Source: Typhlomys cinereus (Eukaryota; Chordata; Mammalia; Rodentia; Platacanthomyidae). From it: a stretch of DNA of 64,000 nucleotides. Positions within the stretch are counted from its first letter, which is position 1. Each line of letters begins with the position of its first letter. The translations under genes were made by a program, and so were the position numbers. Shown one piece after another: positions 24,853 through 36,220 of the stretch. The notes beneath the pieces were generated by a model that worked only from the letters and a program-made list of their open reading frames with translations, was not told the origin of the DNA and searched no databases. Location of the stretch: NCBI GenBank assembly GCA_023101885.1, contig JALPQD010000004.1:8647421-8711420 (forward strand), in the 5' to 3' direction.

Positions 24853-25608
24853 TTTCTTAACACAGGCACCTACCATTGCTCTCCAATTTGCCACTTGTTA
24901 GCCAAACCATTGAGGGCAAACAAGAAGCATAGAAAATGCACAGCAGTACATGGAGGGCTGACAATTCAGCTTGCAGAACTGGCAAACAAGAATGTCAGTT
25001 CGCTTAGGCATGCAATCTGCATGCATAAACTGGGGCACTGCAGAAAGCAAATGAAGGATCTCCCACGTGGACTGCAGTCACTATAGAAGATTATAAACAT
25101 CCCTGCTCAAGACAGAGCCTCCAGGGCAACCAAGCCGCAGGAGACATCTCAGTGGAAAAGACTGTTTGGCTTCAATTCTAATAATATGAGCACCAAGCAG
25201 GGCGATCAGTCAATCTGTGGGCTGCAGGGCATGCATTCTGGCTGCTGCACAGATGTGCCTTTCTCCTGTATTTCACCTTGACATGGCACCTCTGGGCAGG
25301 CATGCTTCCCCTTTCCCCCAGAAGAATCAAGTTCTCCCGTTCCAAATTATGATGTATTAAATAGTTTTTCTCCAGATCATTTATCAATCTTTTTATTATT
25401 TCCTATAAATTCATTTGTGCTCATTCAGAAATAGAATAAGTGCCAGAGCCCCAATGAGAACTAAATTGTAATGTGATTCTGCCACTAACTGGCAATTGTC
25501 ATGAGTGCTAGCCACACTGCTGTGCCTCTTTCTTCTGCTGTTAAGTAAGGGAACTACTTGCTCCAGGGTTAGGTTTGGCTTGCTTTATTTTACCTAGGGT
25601 AGACCCTT
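24853..25608. other. Unique sequence
   Basis: No repeat, RNA or coding feature was recognised. Confidence 0.45.
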
Positions 25609-25624
25609 TAGGACAGAGTTTTTC

Positions 25625-26519
25625 TTTTTTTTTTTTTATAATAAATTTTTTATTATTATTTCAGCTCATACAAACTTTAGGTACACCAGTTCCCTCCCTC
25701 CCTCCTCCTCCCCCCACAAACCCCCTGCTCCCCCACCCCTTACCCCTCCCACCCCATTCCCCCGTGCCTCCCGCACTGATTCCCAGAGTCCTTTCTTGTG
25801 CATGCCTGACTCTCCTCTGGGCCCTCCTCTCCGATGATGTACAAGGACCCAGTGGCATTTCCCTGAACCCTTTCCTGTGTTCCCCTTAAGCATAGGAACA
25901 CTACTGTGGCTGTCAATCCCTTGCCTCCAAGGATCTTGGTGCCTTTAGCAGATGCTAGACTTTGTGAGGTCAATAGTGTGTTGGACATTGCGCCGGGCAT
26001 GCAATGTCCAATTATGATTGCTTCGGCCCTAACTTGTGTGGAGTATCTTGCAAATCATTGCTCCTCTCATCCTTTTGCTCTTACACTCTTACCGCCCCCT
26101 CTTCCACAAATGTCCCTGAGCTTCAGGATGGGGAGAGATTAGTCTGGCCTAGTTCTAGGTGGTTGATATAGAGTCTCTGAAGTTCTGGATAGTGGTTCGT
26201 TGATTTTCTTTTGCAGTTTTGTTGCTCCTGTAATGCCCTTCACTCCATCGTGATGGGCACTGTATGTCACCCCCTGGCCAGAGACAGAAAGCTGTTAAAC
26301 TGGAGTCTTATTATAAGAGCACATTCAAGGGTAGATGTAATACTTATACCCAAAAGTGGAATCGCAGGGTCATATGGCATTAGGCAATGGGAGGGGCCAA
26401 TCACCCATTTGCAAAATGGTTACTTTTTAATCTGCCCGACTATATGCCCTCCCCTTCTGGTGAGTTCATACCCCCTTAGTTGTAAATGATCAGGAACGAA
26501 TTGTGAACTTAACTAGGTG
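25625..26519 (-). mobile_element. PPR-family retroposon, ~895 bp
   Basis: The T-rich tail, terminal motif, C-rich tract (25688-25765) and a long body are in the same order as in the copies at 9001 and 36221. It is flanked by a perfect 16-bp repeat, taggacagagtttttc, at 25609-25624 and 26520-26535. The 5' end (right side) stops ~60 bp short of the 36221 copy, showing 5' truncation. No LTR ends or intact ORF are seen. It may be the 3' UTR of a LINE-1. Confidence 0.88.
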
Positions 26520-26753
26520 TAGGACAGAGTTTTTCAAACTGAGGGTTTAACCTAACCGTTCAGTTGGTCATGAAGTCAAGCTTTGCAATAGTTTTGTAAG
26601 AGAACGCTGCATCAAACAAAACTATTGCTCTACAGACTTTGTTCTGCCCCTGTATGTACCTAGAAATTGAATATTGATATACTTTTTAATGTGGATAGAA
26701 GTATAAATAAATGCTTTTAAAACTAAGCCCTACTTATGTAGAGACAGTAAGAT

Positions 26754-26957
26754 GGACTGAGATGGCTTAGAGATTAAAGCATTTGCCTAGAAAGCAAAAA
26801 GACCTGAGTTTGGATCCTCAGATCCCACATAAAAGTGCCTGGTGGAAATAGCAGCAGCCTGAACTTCTGGTCCTGGATGTGAAACCTGGGAAATCCCAGA
26901 GGAAAACAATAAGGAGGTAGAACAATCCAGGATGAGTCCTCATGTCACCTTTATACC

Positions 26958-27003
<46 letters not shown>

Positions 27004-27010
27004 CACACAC
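26754..27010 (+). mobile_element. Older IDL-type SINE (sense)
   Basis: A diverged head (gactgagatggcttagagatt) and right arm, then a CA tract from 26957. It runs into an AG-rich tract, and a target-site duplication was not found. Confidence 0.8.
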
Positions 27011-27110
27011 GAGAGAGGGGGGGGAAGGGAAGAAGAGAGGGAAAAGAGGGGGAGGGAGGAGGGGGAGGAAAAAGAAGAGGGGGAGGGGGAGAGAGAGGGA
27101 GAGAAGACCA
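26957..27110. repeat. (CA)n plus AG-rich tract
   Basis: CA repeat to 27008, then a G/A-only stretch rich in GGGA/GAGG to about 27106. Confidence 0.9.
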
Positions 27111-27121
27111 GCCATTACATA

Positions 27122-27262
27122 GAGGGTAATGGAAATGTTCTAAAATTAGATGATGGTGCTTTTACGAATCTATAAATACACTAACATTTATCAAACTGTG
27201 CATCTAAAATATTACGATTTTATAGTATATGAATTAAATATCAATGAAGCTGCTTAAAATAC
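27122..27262 (+). repeat. Old L1 (L1M-type) 3' end
   Basis: The order aatggaaatgttctaaaatt, then gatggtgctttta, then aaactgtgcatctaaa, then aattaaatatcaatgaa follows the well-known 3' UTR end of ancient L1M elements. Confidence 0.65.
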
Positions 27263-27334
27263 AACTGGAAGCTGCTCAAAAGGGCCATGGATTTGCTTCA
27301 GGCCATCAGCAGATGCTCCAAAGTTACGTCATAA

Positions 27335-27539
27335 ATGCCACTGGGTCCTTATATGTCATCGGAGAGGAGGACCCAGTGGAGAGTTAGGCGTACACAATAA
27401 AGGACTCTGGGAATTGGGGGGGAGGCACTGGGGGAAGGGGAGGGGGAGGAGGGGGTTTGGGGGGAGGAGGGGGGAGGGAGGGAACTGGTAAAAAATTTTA
27501 AAATGTATAATTAAATTTTTAATAAAAAAAGGAAAAAAA
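27335..27539 (+). mobile_element. PPR-family 3' end (sense)
   Basis: Starts atgccactgggtcc, contains a very G-rich tract (27413-27488) and an A-rich tail. The terminal motif is degenerate here. Flanked by a perfect 15-bp repeat, aaagttacgtcataa, at 27320-27334 and 27540-27554. Confidence 0.88.
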
Positions 27540-27675
27540 AAAGTTACGTCATAATTTTAAGAGCAGGAACTATATCTTTTATCAACCTCTCCAAAAGATC
27601 TAGGACCCTTAGAATTTTCTAAATTGGCTCATATTACCCCTTTTAACCTTTAGTTCTCTCTGTGTGTATTTTTCT

Positions 27676-27681
27676 CTCTCA

Positions 27682-27721
<40 letters not shown>
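27676..27721. repeat. (CT)n microsatellite
   Basis: Nearly pure CT tract. Confidence 0.95.
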
Positions 27722-27723
<2 letters not shown>

Positions 27724-28177
27724 GATTCCACATACAAAAGAAAATATATGAATCTTTTTTTTTTTTTCTTAACATGATGAGCTCCTGTTCCGGGCATCAT
27801 CCTTCAAATGACATGATTCATTCTTCTTGTTGGCTGAATAAACTCCATTGTGTGCTAAAGAGGCCTCACACCTGAGTGAGAGATGACTCTGAGGGTTAGT
27901 ACTGGGTGGCAAAGAAGGATAGCTGCTTTCTTCAGTGATATACCCACTGATATATGATCCATGCTCCAGCATACGTTCAGGCATTTGCCATCAAATGCAA
28001 AATTCAGTGCACCACATATGCAAAAAGACATAAAAATAGAAGAAAGGCTGGTAGGAAAGAAGATTTGTAGTAGGAAGAGGGGGTAGGACAGGGAAATGAA
28101 GGTTGAATATTACATAAAGTTACTGCATTCACATACGAAACTTCAGCAATTAATTGTATATGGGTTTATCACAGGAT
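27722..28177. other. Unique sequence
   Basis: A T-run at 27757-27769; no repeat body or gene was recognised. Confidence 0.45.
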
Positions 28178-28412
28178 ACTTGAGTATGTGTGCTTGTGGA
28201 GGCCTAAGGATGACTCATGAATCATCCTGAATTGCTCTACCTCCTAAAGTTTTGTTCTGGGGTTTCCTAGGCTCTATCTCCCAGGATCAGACTGCAGGCT
28301 ACTCCCATTGCTATCTGACATTTTCTCTTGAGATCTGGGGAACTAAACTGAGGTCCTTTTGCTTGAGAGGCAAAGGCTTTAACTCCCAATCCATCTTCCC
28401 AACCCTAAAAAT
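28178..28412 (-). mobile_element. Older IDL-type SINE (antisense)
   Basis: The right arm (gtggaggcctaaggatgac block) and the full tRNA-like left arm ending near 28405 are present. The CA tract is lost. Confidence 0.75.
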
Positions 28413-28564
28413 AAAATTTTAAAAACCTCCACTGTTTGCACATGTGTCTGTGGGTGTGAATATGTGTTTTTATGTATGCATATTATGTCTATGTGAATGT
28501 ATATGCATGTATGTGTGCATGTATTGTTTGTGTGTGTTCTTTACTGATTCATCTGAGGACAATA

Positions 28565-28780
28565 CCTTAGTTCATTCTAGGTCTTGGATATAGTGAATAA
28601 AGCCACCATAAACATGGATATGTAGGTGTCTGTGTCAATGGTATTGACTTCATTTCCTTCAGGAATGATATATCATATGGTATTTGCAGTTTTGTTTTTC
28701 CAAAGAATCTTCATTCTGTTTTCTATAGTGATCAAAGTAGTTTGGTTACATTCCCCAACAGTGAATAAGAATATTCAAAG
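28565..28780 (-). repeat. LINE-1 ORF2 fragment (antisense)
   Basis: The blocks gtgaataaagccaccataaac and gttttctatagtgatcaaag are the reverse complement of the 3' part of mammalian L1 ORF2. No frame is intact. Confidence 0.7.
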
Positions 28781-29185
28781 AATTTTAAAAATCATCTGAT
28801 TTTCTTCTTAGCACTAAAATGCTCATGATACAAAGACATGAAACTTTATTTCTTTGAAATTATAATTCTAAATAAAATTTTGCTTCTAAAGCATTGCAAG
28901 AGTCTATTTATCCAACATGCAAAGAAAGAATGGATTAAATCAAATGTACTAAAGGATTTTTGAAGTCTTATTAATGGCATTTTTTTAAAGTTTAAGAAGA
29001 AATTTTAATCTGTATATGTGAGGTTTACAACATATTATGGGATATATTATATATCATTATTATGGTGAAGCAACTTATCATCATGGATCTTTCAGTGAAT
29101 AGTAGTCATAATCAACTTGCCTAACAGACATGTTGTCTATTTCATTTTATTTAGTGTGTGCATATATGTGTCTGTCTGTCTAGAG
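28781..29185. other. Unique or unrecognisable sequence
   Basis: AT-rich; further decayed L1 cannot be excluded, but no block was recognised. Confidence 0.4.
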
Positions 29186-29189
29186 TGAT

Positions 29190-29335
29190 GCAGTGCACAA
29201 GTACCATAGCACGAAGGTCAGAGGATAACTGTAGCGTCAGTTCTCCTGTCATCTTTATGTGAGTTCTGGGGATCGAACTCAGGTCAGCAGACTTGACGGC
29301 AAGCTCCATTTTACCAATTAGTCATCTTTTCTCTC
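29190..29335 (-). repeat. B2/B4-like SINE (antisense)
   Basis: Contains gaaggtcagaggataactg, then gagttctggggatcgaactc, then a cagcagacttg-type block. This is the reverse complement of a tRNA-derived rodent SINE of the B2/B3/B4 kind. Confidence 0.6.
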
Positions 29336-29884
29336 TTTTAATTTTTAAGTAGAATTCATCTTTTAGCTTCCTACATTCTTTCGGATTATTTCTGCCATCT
29401 TACACACACCATCTCTAAAATATTCTTATTCCAGGAAAATTAGAAAGTTCTGTGCCTCTCTGCCCGTGGGAAATCTGAGCTGCTGTATCTGACTGAGCCC
29501 TTGAGGACTTGTTTGAGCCCCATACACAGATCCATAGATAGCATGGTCGGCATCCAACTCTGCACAGTCTGGATTGTTCTGTGTCCCATGAAGATTTATT
29601 TATGCTTCCCCTTGGCACCTAGATGGCTGTCGGCTGCCCAACTCTTTGATACCTGGGATTTGCCATCTCCCAGATGGGCATCTCTTACATGCCAAGTCCC
29701 TAAGGAGCAAGATCGATCTCCACGAGAGTGATACCAAACCTTCCCATCATTTTCTGTAGCGTTTGCATTTCAACCATTTTTTTTAACTGTCCCACATCAG
29801 TGACTGGAGGGAGGATTTTCCCTCTTCTAGTATCTTCTCCAGTGCACTAATGGCATTTTTAATTTAAACATTCTTTGTAATTAT
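29336..29884. other. Unique sequence
   Basis: No repeat was recognised. Open frames at 29415-29618 and 29501-29731 overlap on opposite strands and have no recognisable product. Confidence 0.4.
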
Positions 29885-30020
29885 GAAGAGTACATGTGGA
29901 GCTCTGAGGACAACTTTTGGGAGTTGGTTTTCTTTTTCCATTATAGGCTCTGAGATTGAACTCAGGTCATCAGGTCCGTACGACCAGCTATTTCACTCAT
30001 GGAGCCAATTCACTGGCTTT
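29885..30020 (-). repeat. B2/B4-like SINE (antisense)
   Basis: Contains gtggagctctgaggacaact and gagattgaactcaggtcatc, the same SINE type as the copy at 29190. Confidence 0.55.
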
Positions 30021-30271
30021 GACATATTCAATATTTTTTTAAAGTACATGCATTCGGGTATTTCATATAACTTTTTCTAGTTCATACAGAGATGAAATCT
30101 CCTGATAGATGAAGACCCACTCTTAGAGACCACTGACCACAGGCCATATGGCTGGCCAGTAAACAGTATGTTTAATATTTGACCTGAATCCTCAGGCTCC
30201 ATGCCCATGAATTCTTTTTCCCAACTTCACAGACAAAGTGCATATGATTATTAAACTATGAAATTTGTAAA

Positions 30272-30309
<38 letters not shown>
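30272..30309. repeat. (GT)n microsatellite
   Basis: Nearly pure GT tract abutting an antisense B2/B4-like SINE. Confidence 0.9.
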
Positions 30310-30313
<4 letters not shown>

Positions 30314-30450
30314 ACAGGTACACATGCAGTATGCATGTGGAGGTCAGAGAACAATCTTTGGGAATAAGTTCCCTCCTTATGGGTTCTGACTCCTGATTCA
30401 TCCCAAGGCCAGCTTAACAAGTACTTTTTATCCACCGAGGCGTTGTACTG
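30310..30450 (-). repeat. B2/B4-like SINE (antisense)
   Basis: Contains gcatgtggaggtcagagaac and a diverged head to about 30445. Confidence 0.55.
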
Positions 30451-31557
30451 ATTTTAACATTTCTTTTCAATTTTTCCACTTTTATCTTTAATTTTTAAAG
30501 TCAGGATGCCAAGTGATGATTTTGCTATGGAATTTTCCTATATACATATCACTATACTATGTTCTTATCCTTATCTTCCCCAATGCTCTCCCCCCGAAAA
30601 CTTTCCCTATCTTGCTGATTCCCTTAACCTCCAGCTTTCATGTCACTTGCATTTCATCACTGTCTTCCCATCACACCCTTTCTCTTCCCTTTTAAAAGTG
30701 CTCTTTTTATGTATGTCATGTCTGCACATTCACACCACACATATATACCCACAAACACACATATACAGCACACACATACATACAGCACACAAACCTACCA
30801 CACATATACACATGTTCACACACAGTGTTCTATGTACAAGTCATACACCACACACATGATTTCATTATTCGTCACAACTTCATAATATGCCATGGTGCAT
30901 AGGTATATCTCACATTTTCTTTATGTATTCACTTGTTGAAGGATATCTAGGTTGGTTCTATTATCATAATATTGATGTACAAGTATGGGAGGTCTTTCTA
31001 TCTTCTACTGTCTTATTCAGTTTCTTTCTCAAGTGCCTTTATTTTCAGCATAGAGGTCATTTCATAATTGGGTTTAGTCTTAGGTATATTAAGTAACTAT
31101 CATGAATGGAATTATTACCCCTGGCTTTTCTCTAAGCAAGTTCATTACTCATATGTTGAAATACTACTAATTTTCATGTGTTGATTTTTTTATATCCTGT
31201 TATTACTTTTACCAAAAGTGTTCACCAGATCAAAAAGTTTTCTGGTAGAGTCTTTGGGGTCTTCTAAGTATAGGATTATGTTAAATGCAAATACAAATAA
31301 ACTGACTCCTTCCATTATGATTTCTACTACCTTTATTTCTTTTTCTTGTCTGTGAATAACAATAACATCAGGCACTATATTGAATAACAGAACTGAGTGG
31401 ACTTTCAGTTTTTCTTTGTATAATATTGGCTATGCGTCTCTTGTATACAACCTTTACTGAATTGAAGGGTATTTCTTCTACTCTTGCAAGACATTAAATC
31501 ATGAAAAGATGTTGGGAAGTATAAAAGGCCTTTTATTTACTTATTAAGATGATTGTG

Positions 31558-31825
31558 GGGTCTGGAGAGGTGGCTCAGGGGTTAAGCCTCCACCTTCCAG
31601 GCGGAAGGTCCTGAGTTCGGATCCCAGATCCCACATATAGACGCCAGGCGGAAGTGGGGGTGGCCTGTGCTTCTGGTTCTGGTAGGGCGGAGCCTGTGAA
31701 TCCTGGGGCAGAAGGAGGTGGAGGCGCCCATGGTGGTTCGGGAATTCGTCCGTGGTTCTACACATACACAGACAGACATACACATGCACATGCGCACAGT
31801 TGAATAAATAATAATAATAATAAAA
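31558..31825 (+). mobile_element. Young IDL-type SINE inserted in LINE-1
   Basis: Complete young form with head, right arm, a short degenerate CA tract, the cagttgaataaat end and an (aat)n tail. Perfect 12-bp duplication, aagatgattgtg, at 31546-31557 and 31826-31837. Confidence 0.95.
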
Positions 31826-32132
31826 AAGATGATTGTGTGATCCTCCTTTATATGATGTATCAAGCTTATTAATTTGTTATATTGAAGCAACTTTGAATTC
31901 ATCTCTGAGATGAAATCAATTTGGTCATGATGGGTGATCTCCATGTGTTCTGCAATTCAGTTTAAAAGTATTTTATTGAGAATATCTGTGCCTATGTTTG
32001 TCAGAGGAACTGGGCTACAGTTTTCTTTTTTCATTATGACATCTTCATTTTGTGGACCAGAGTAATACTTGTTTTATAGAATAAGGTAGGAAATGTTGCT
32101 TCCCTTTCTAAGACTTTGAAAGTTTAAGGAGT

Positions 32133-32395
32133 GGGCTGGAGAGATAGCTCAGGGGTTAAAATTCTGCCTCACAAGCAGAAGGTCCTGAGTTTGGATCCTA
32201 GTAAATATGCCAGTCAGAAAGGACAGTGGCCTGCATTTCCAGCCCTGGTGGGCAGACCCTGGAAAATCCCAGATCGAAGCAAAAATGAGGTAGAAGCAAT
32301 CAAAGATGATTCCCTAAATCATCCTTGGTTTCTACAGGAACACACAGTGCCCTCTGATACGCACACACTAAAGTTTAAAAAGAAATAAAAAAATC
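32133..32395 (+). mobile_element. Older IDL-type SINE inserted in LINE-1
   Basis: Head and right arm are present, with only a very short CA tract (gcacacac) and an A-rich tail. Perfect 14-bp duplication, aaagtttaaggagt, at 32119-32132 and 32396-32409. Confidence 0.94.
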
Positions 32396-34229
32396 AAAGT
32401 TTAAGGAGTATTGGCTTTACCTCTTGCTCTAAGGATTGGTGAAATTCAGAAAGGAATCCATATGATTGTGGGCTTTTCTTTGTGGGGAGACCTTTTACTA
32501 CTGCTTCGATCTTAGTACTTGTTATGAATATTGTTTTGGTTGTTTCTATCTTCTTGATTTAATTTGATAGGTCATGAATTTATAAATCTATCCATTTTTT
32601 CTATGTTTTCCCTTTTTTATATAAATTCTCCAAGCATTCCCTAATGATTCTCTGGATTTTATTAAAATCTGCTGTAACTGGCAATGTTTCATTTCTAATT
32701 TTATTAATGTGGATTATCTCTCTTTTGCTTGGTTAGTCTAGGGATTTGTCTTATCTTTTCAAAACTAATTTTTTGAATTGCTCTATGTATTGCTTTTTTA
32801 GTCTCTTTTTTATTAATTTTTACTATAATATTTATTATCTCTTGTGTACTTCTTTTGGGTTTGGATTTTTGTTTGTAAGAACTTGAGGTGCACTTTTAGG
32901 ATATCTATTTTGGATCTCTCTGATCTTTTAGTGTAAGCACTCATAGTTATAAATTTTGTTCTTTAGGCTGCCTTAGTTTTGTCAACAGGTTCTGATAAGA
33001 GTATTTTTATTTGATTACATGAGCATCTAAATTTCTTTTCTTCAGTGACCCATTTGTCACTTCAGATTGTATTGTATAGTTTCCAAGTATTTGTGTAGTT
33101 TTGTGGTTTTTCTCTTGATTTCCAGTTTTATTCCACTGTGCTGTGATAAGATACAAGAAATCACTTAAAGTTTTTGTATTCGTTAAGTATTATTTTGTTA
33201 TCCACAATTTGATCTATTTTTAGATGATTCCTTAGGCTATGAAAAAATATATATATATATTCCAAATCTATTGGATGAAATATCCTATACATATTAGTTA
33301 AGTTTGATTCATCTATTTGTGATTTGCCTCTTTGTTGCTTTCTAGTTTAGATGGCCTACCTAATGTGACAGCTTGAATTGAAGACACCCATTATTATTAT
33401 ATGTCATGATTTATATGACCTTTTGAGCCCTTTAGTGTTTACTTTATTAAGTTAGGAACCCAAACACTCAGTGCATAATGTTTACAATTGTTTTATCTCC
33501 TTTGTGAATTGTTCTCTTTATTAATATGTATATCTGGTTTTGGTCTGAAATTTATCAGATTTCATAACATTTATGCCAACTTGCTTTCAGCCTCTATTTA
33601 TTTGAAGGGTTGACTTCCATCCTGTAGCAATCTGTGGGTGTATTTGCCACTGAAATGTGTTTCTTGGAGCAAATATCTATATCTTACTTTTTAATCCAGT
33701 CACCTAATCTGCAGCATTTTAATGATGAATTGAGGCCATTTCATTTAAGAACTTTCATTCAGAGAGACTTGTTAATTCCTATAGCTGTGTTGGTTGTTTT
33801 CTGGTTGGTAAGATTATTTGTTCTTTGGTTCTTGTCTTATTCATATTATAGGATTATTGGTTTATGCTCTTGAATATTATGGATTTCTTCCTAGTTCTCC
33901 TTTGTTCATCTCTTCTTGTGAAATCTATTCTTTCCTGAGCTGTGTGATTGAGTCTTTCTTTTTCTTCTATAAATGGTGTCTCTTTAAGTATTTTCTGCTA
34001 TACTGGCTTGAGTGTCATAAATTGCCTTAGCTTGTGCTTATATTAAGATTTTCTTCTTGATCAACTTTTAAAAGATTTTATTGGATGTTGCAATCTGCAA
34101 TATGAATTTTCTTTCAGGACCTGAAATATATCATTCCATAATTCTCTGGCTTTGAGGGTTTCCAATGAGAGCTATGTGATTTTGATGTTCACCTTTATAG
34201 GTGAAGTGGCATCTTTCAACTATGGCTTC

Positions 34230-34572
34230 CAGTATTGTTTCTTTGCTTTGATGTGTGTGGATGTGGGTGTGGGTGTGCAGATGGGTACACATGGCTATGC
34301 ACATTTATCAGAAGCCAGAGAAGGATGCTAAGTGTCTCCTCTATCATTCTCTGCCTTGTTCTTTGGTTGCAGAGTCTCTCGCGGATTCTGATGTTCACTG
34401 TTTCTGCTGGACTTGATCAGGAAGCTCCTGGAATCCATCCACTTCTACTTCCCAATGCTGGGATTACAGGCACCTGTGGCCATTCCTGAAATTTATGTGT
34501 GAGTGCTTGGGATTTAAACTCAGGGCTCTACGCTTGCACTGAAAGCGCTCTTCTCCATGAAGCCATCTTCTT
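34230..34572 (-). repeat. B4-like SINE (antisense) within LINE-1
   Basis: A GT-rich start, an internal block with ctgggattacaggcacc, and a tRNA-like head with gggatttaaactcagggc lie in antisense. It separates L1 ORF2 from L1 ORF1 sequence. Confidence 0.6.
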
Positions 34573-34574
34573 TG

Positions 34575-34985
34575 TATTTACAGTTTGTATTTGAATCACA
34601 CTGATCTATATTTTCGACATCTTCATGTGTAGTGAAGAGTTTCTTCTTTGGTCATGTCTATTTAGGGTTCTAAATCCTTCTGTATTTGATGCCCATTTAA
34701 TCTGGAAGGTCTTCTGGTATAATATCATGGAATAGATTCTCTATATCTTTAGGTTTTATTTAAATCTTAAATCCATTTTCTATTTTGTGGATTCTTGGTT
34801 TTTGTCTCCTTCTCTCTCAGGAACAGAATCCATTCTTTTTTATTCTGACTCTTCTTTCTCATTGGATCACACGGAGGCACTTCTAATCCATCATCCTGTC
34901 CAGACCTTGAGCACATTCCAGAATTTTTTTAGCACAGTTCAGTCAATTGAATTCTGTGCTCTGGCATTCAGCTGTTGTTGCAGAT
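34575..34985 (-). mobile_element. Decayed LINE-1 ORF1 region (antisense)
   Basis: The ggtcttctggtataatatc block and following sequence match the reverse complement of the L1 ORF1 region that precedes ORF2. It therefore continues the element at 30860-34225. No open frame is retained. Confidence 0.5.
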
Positions 34986-35149
34986 GATGTCAAGCTTAAA
35001 AATGCCACGTAATATTTTCCATAAGCATTCTTAGCCTTTTAACTCATGTTGGAGTCCTTTTTCTTTACCTGGTTCTTATTTCTTGCTCCAATAGCACAGA
35101 CTACATGGCTACACCACCTTTTTCCAGCTTATTCTCTTTCTTTTCCCTC

Positions 35150-35318
35150 CCTTCCTTCCTTCCTTCCTTCCTTCCTTCCTTCCTTCCTTCCTTCCTTCCT
35201 TCCTTCCTTCCTTCCTTCCTTCCTTCCTTCCTTCCTTCCTTCCTTCCTTCCTTCCTTCCTTCCTTCCTTCCTTCCTTCCTTCCTTCCTTCCTTCCTTCCT
35301 TCCTTCCTTCCTTCCTTC
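35150..35318. repeat. (CCTT)n tetranucleotide array
   Basis: About 169 bp of pure cctt/aagg repeat, roughly 42 units. The leucine/proline- or lysine/glycine-rich open frames across it are artefacts. Confidence 0.97.
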
Positions 35319-35424
35319 TTCTTTCATTTCTATGTCCCTGCATTACTAATCTGCTATTTTGAATCTCCCCAACACTGAGTTACATTTATTACTCCCCTAA
35401 GTGTCCTTCATTCTCTTTTTTTCT

Positions 35425-35453
35425 TTCTTTTTTAATTTTTAAAAGTTTAAAAG

Positions 35454-35504
<51 letters not shown>

Positions 35505-36012
35505 AGAGGACACTGTGTATCCCTAGGGGGAAACAAAGGTGACTTTGAGAATCACTTTGGATTGCTTCTACCTCCTTCTTACTTCACTCTGGGATTTGCT
35601 AGGCTTTGACCATCAAAGCTAGAAATGGGGCTGGAGAGGTGGCTCAGGGGTTAAGCCTCTGCCTTGCTGGCGGAAGGCCCTGAGTTCGGATCCTAGACGC
35701 CAGGCGGAAGCAGGGGCGGCCTGCGTTTCTGGTCCTGGTAGGGCGGAGCCTGTGAATCCCGGGGCGGAGGAAGTGGAGGCATCCATGGTGGTTCGTGAAT
35801 TCGTCCGTGGTTCTACACACACACACACAGACACACACGGCACATACACACACACACACGCACAATTGAATAAAAAAAAATTAAAAAAAAAAAAAAGCTA
35901 GAAATGCAGGCCACAGTCATTTCTACCTAGAGTTTTTAGGACCTGGGACCTGAACTCAGGACCTTCTAGTTGTGGGACAGAGTCTTAACCTCTGAGTCAT
36001 CTCTCCAGCCCC
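35425..36012 (-). mobile_element. Older IDL-type SINE (antisense) split by a younger SINE
   Basis: T-rich tail, GT tract (35454-35503), right arm to 35614, then interruption, then the tRNA-like head from 35907 to 36012. Likely flanked by an attctct-type repeat at 35410 and 36013. The young SINE at 35628 sits inside it in the opposite orientation. Confidence 0.88.
35628..35893 (+). mobile_element. Young IDL-type SINE nested in an IDL SINE
   Basis: Complete young form with short CA tract, acaattgaataaa end and A-rich tail. Perfect 13-bp duplication, aaagctagaaatg, at 35615-35627 and 35894-35906. Confidence 0.95.
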
Positions 36013-36220
36013 ATTCTCTCTCTTTTTTAAAAAAAATTCTTACCTTCTACCTAATTCATTTTTATAAATACCTTGTTATCTCTCCTTTATTATGGACAAT
36101 TTTCCATGTTTTAATCTCTTCTCAAGTTCTCAAATAAAACAATGGATTTTTATCAAGAGATCTTTTCCTCCTCTGAAGTTGACTGTGTTGATACCTTTAC
36201 CCAAAACACAATAATTTCTA

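Larger units (their letters stand above)
30860..34225 (-). mobile_element. Decayed LINE-1 ORF2 (antisense), split by SINEs
   Basis: Reverse-complement L1 ORF2 landmarks run in order from the C-terminal end at left to the N-terminal end at right: cataatatgccatggtgca (30878), an internal jump near 30965, gtcttaggtatattaagt (31077), caagcttattaatttgtt (31861), catgtgt-type middle blocks, acacccattattattatatg (33386) and the 33500-33770 region. Many stops and frameshifts mean there is no functional protein. SINEs at 31558 and 32133 inserted later. The 5' side continues past a SINE at 34575. Confidence 0.85.

Noticed and set aside
35046..35378. 110-codon open frame of serine/phenylalanine/leucine/proline repeats
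   Set aside because: It is the (CCTT)n array read in frame; a four-base repeat without stops stays open by composition.
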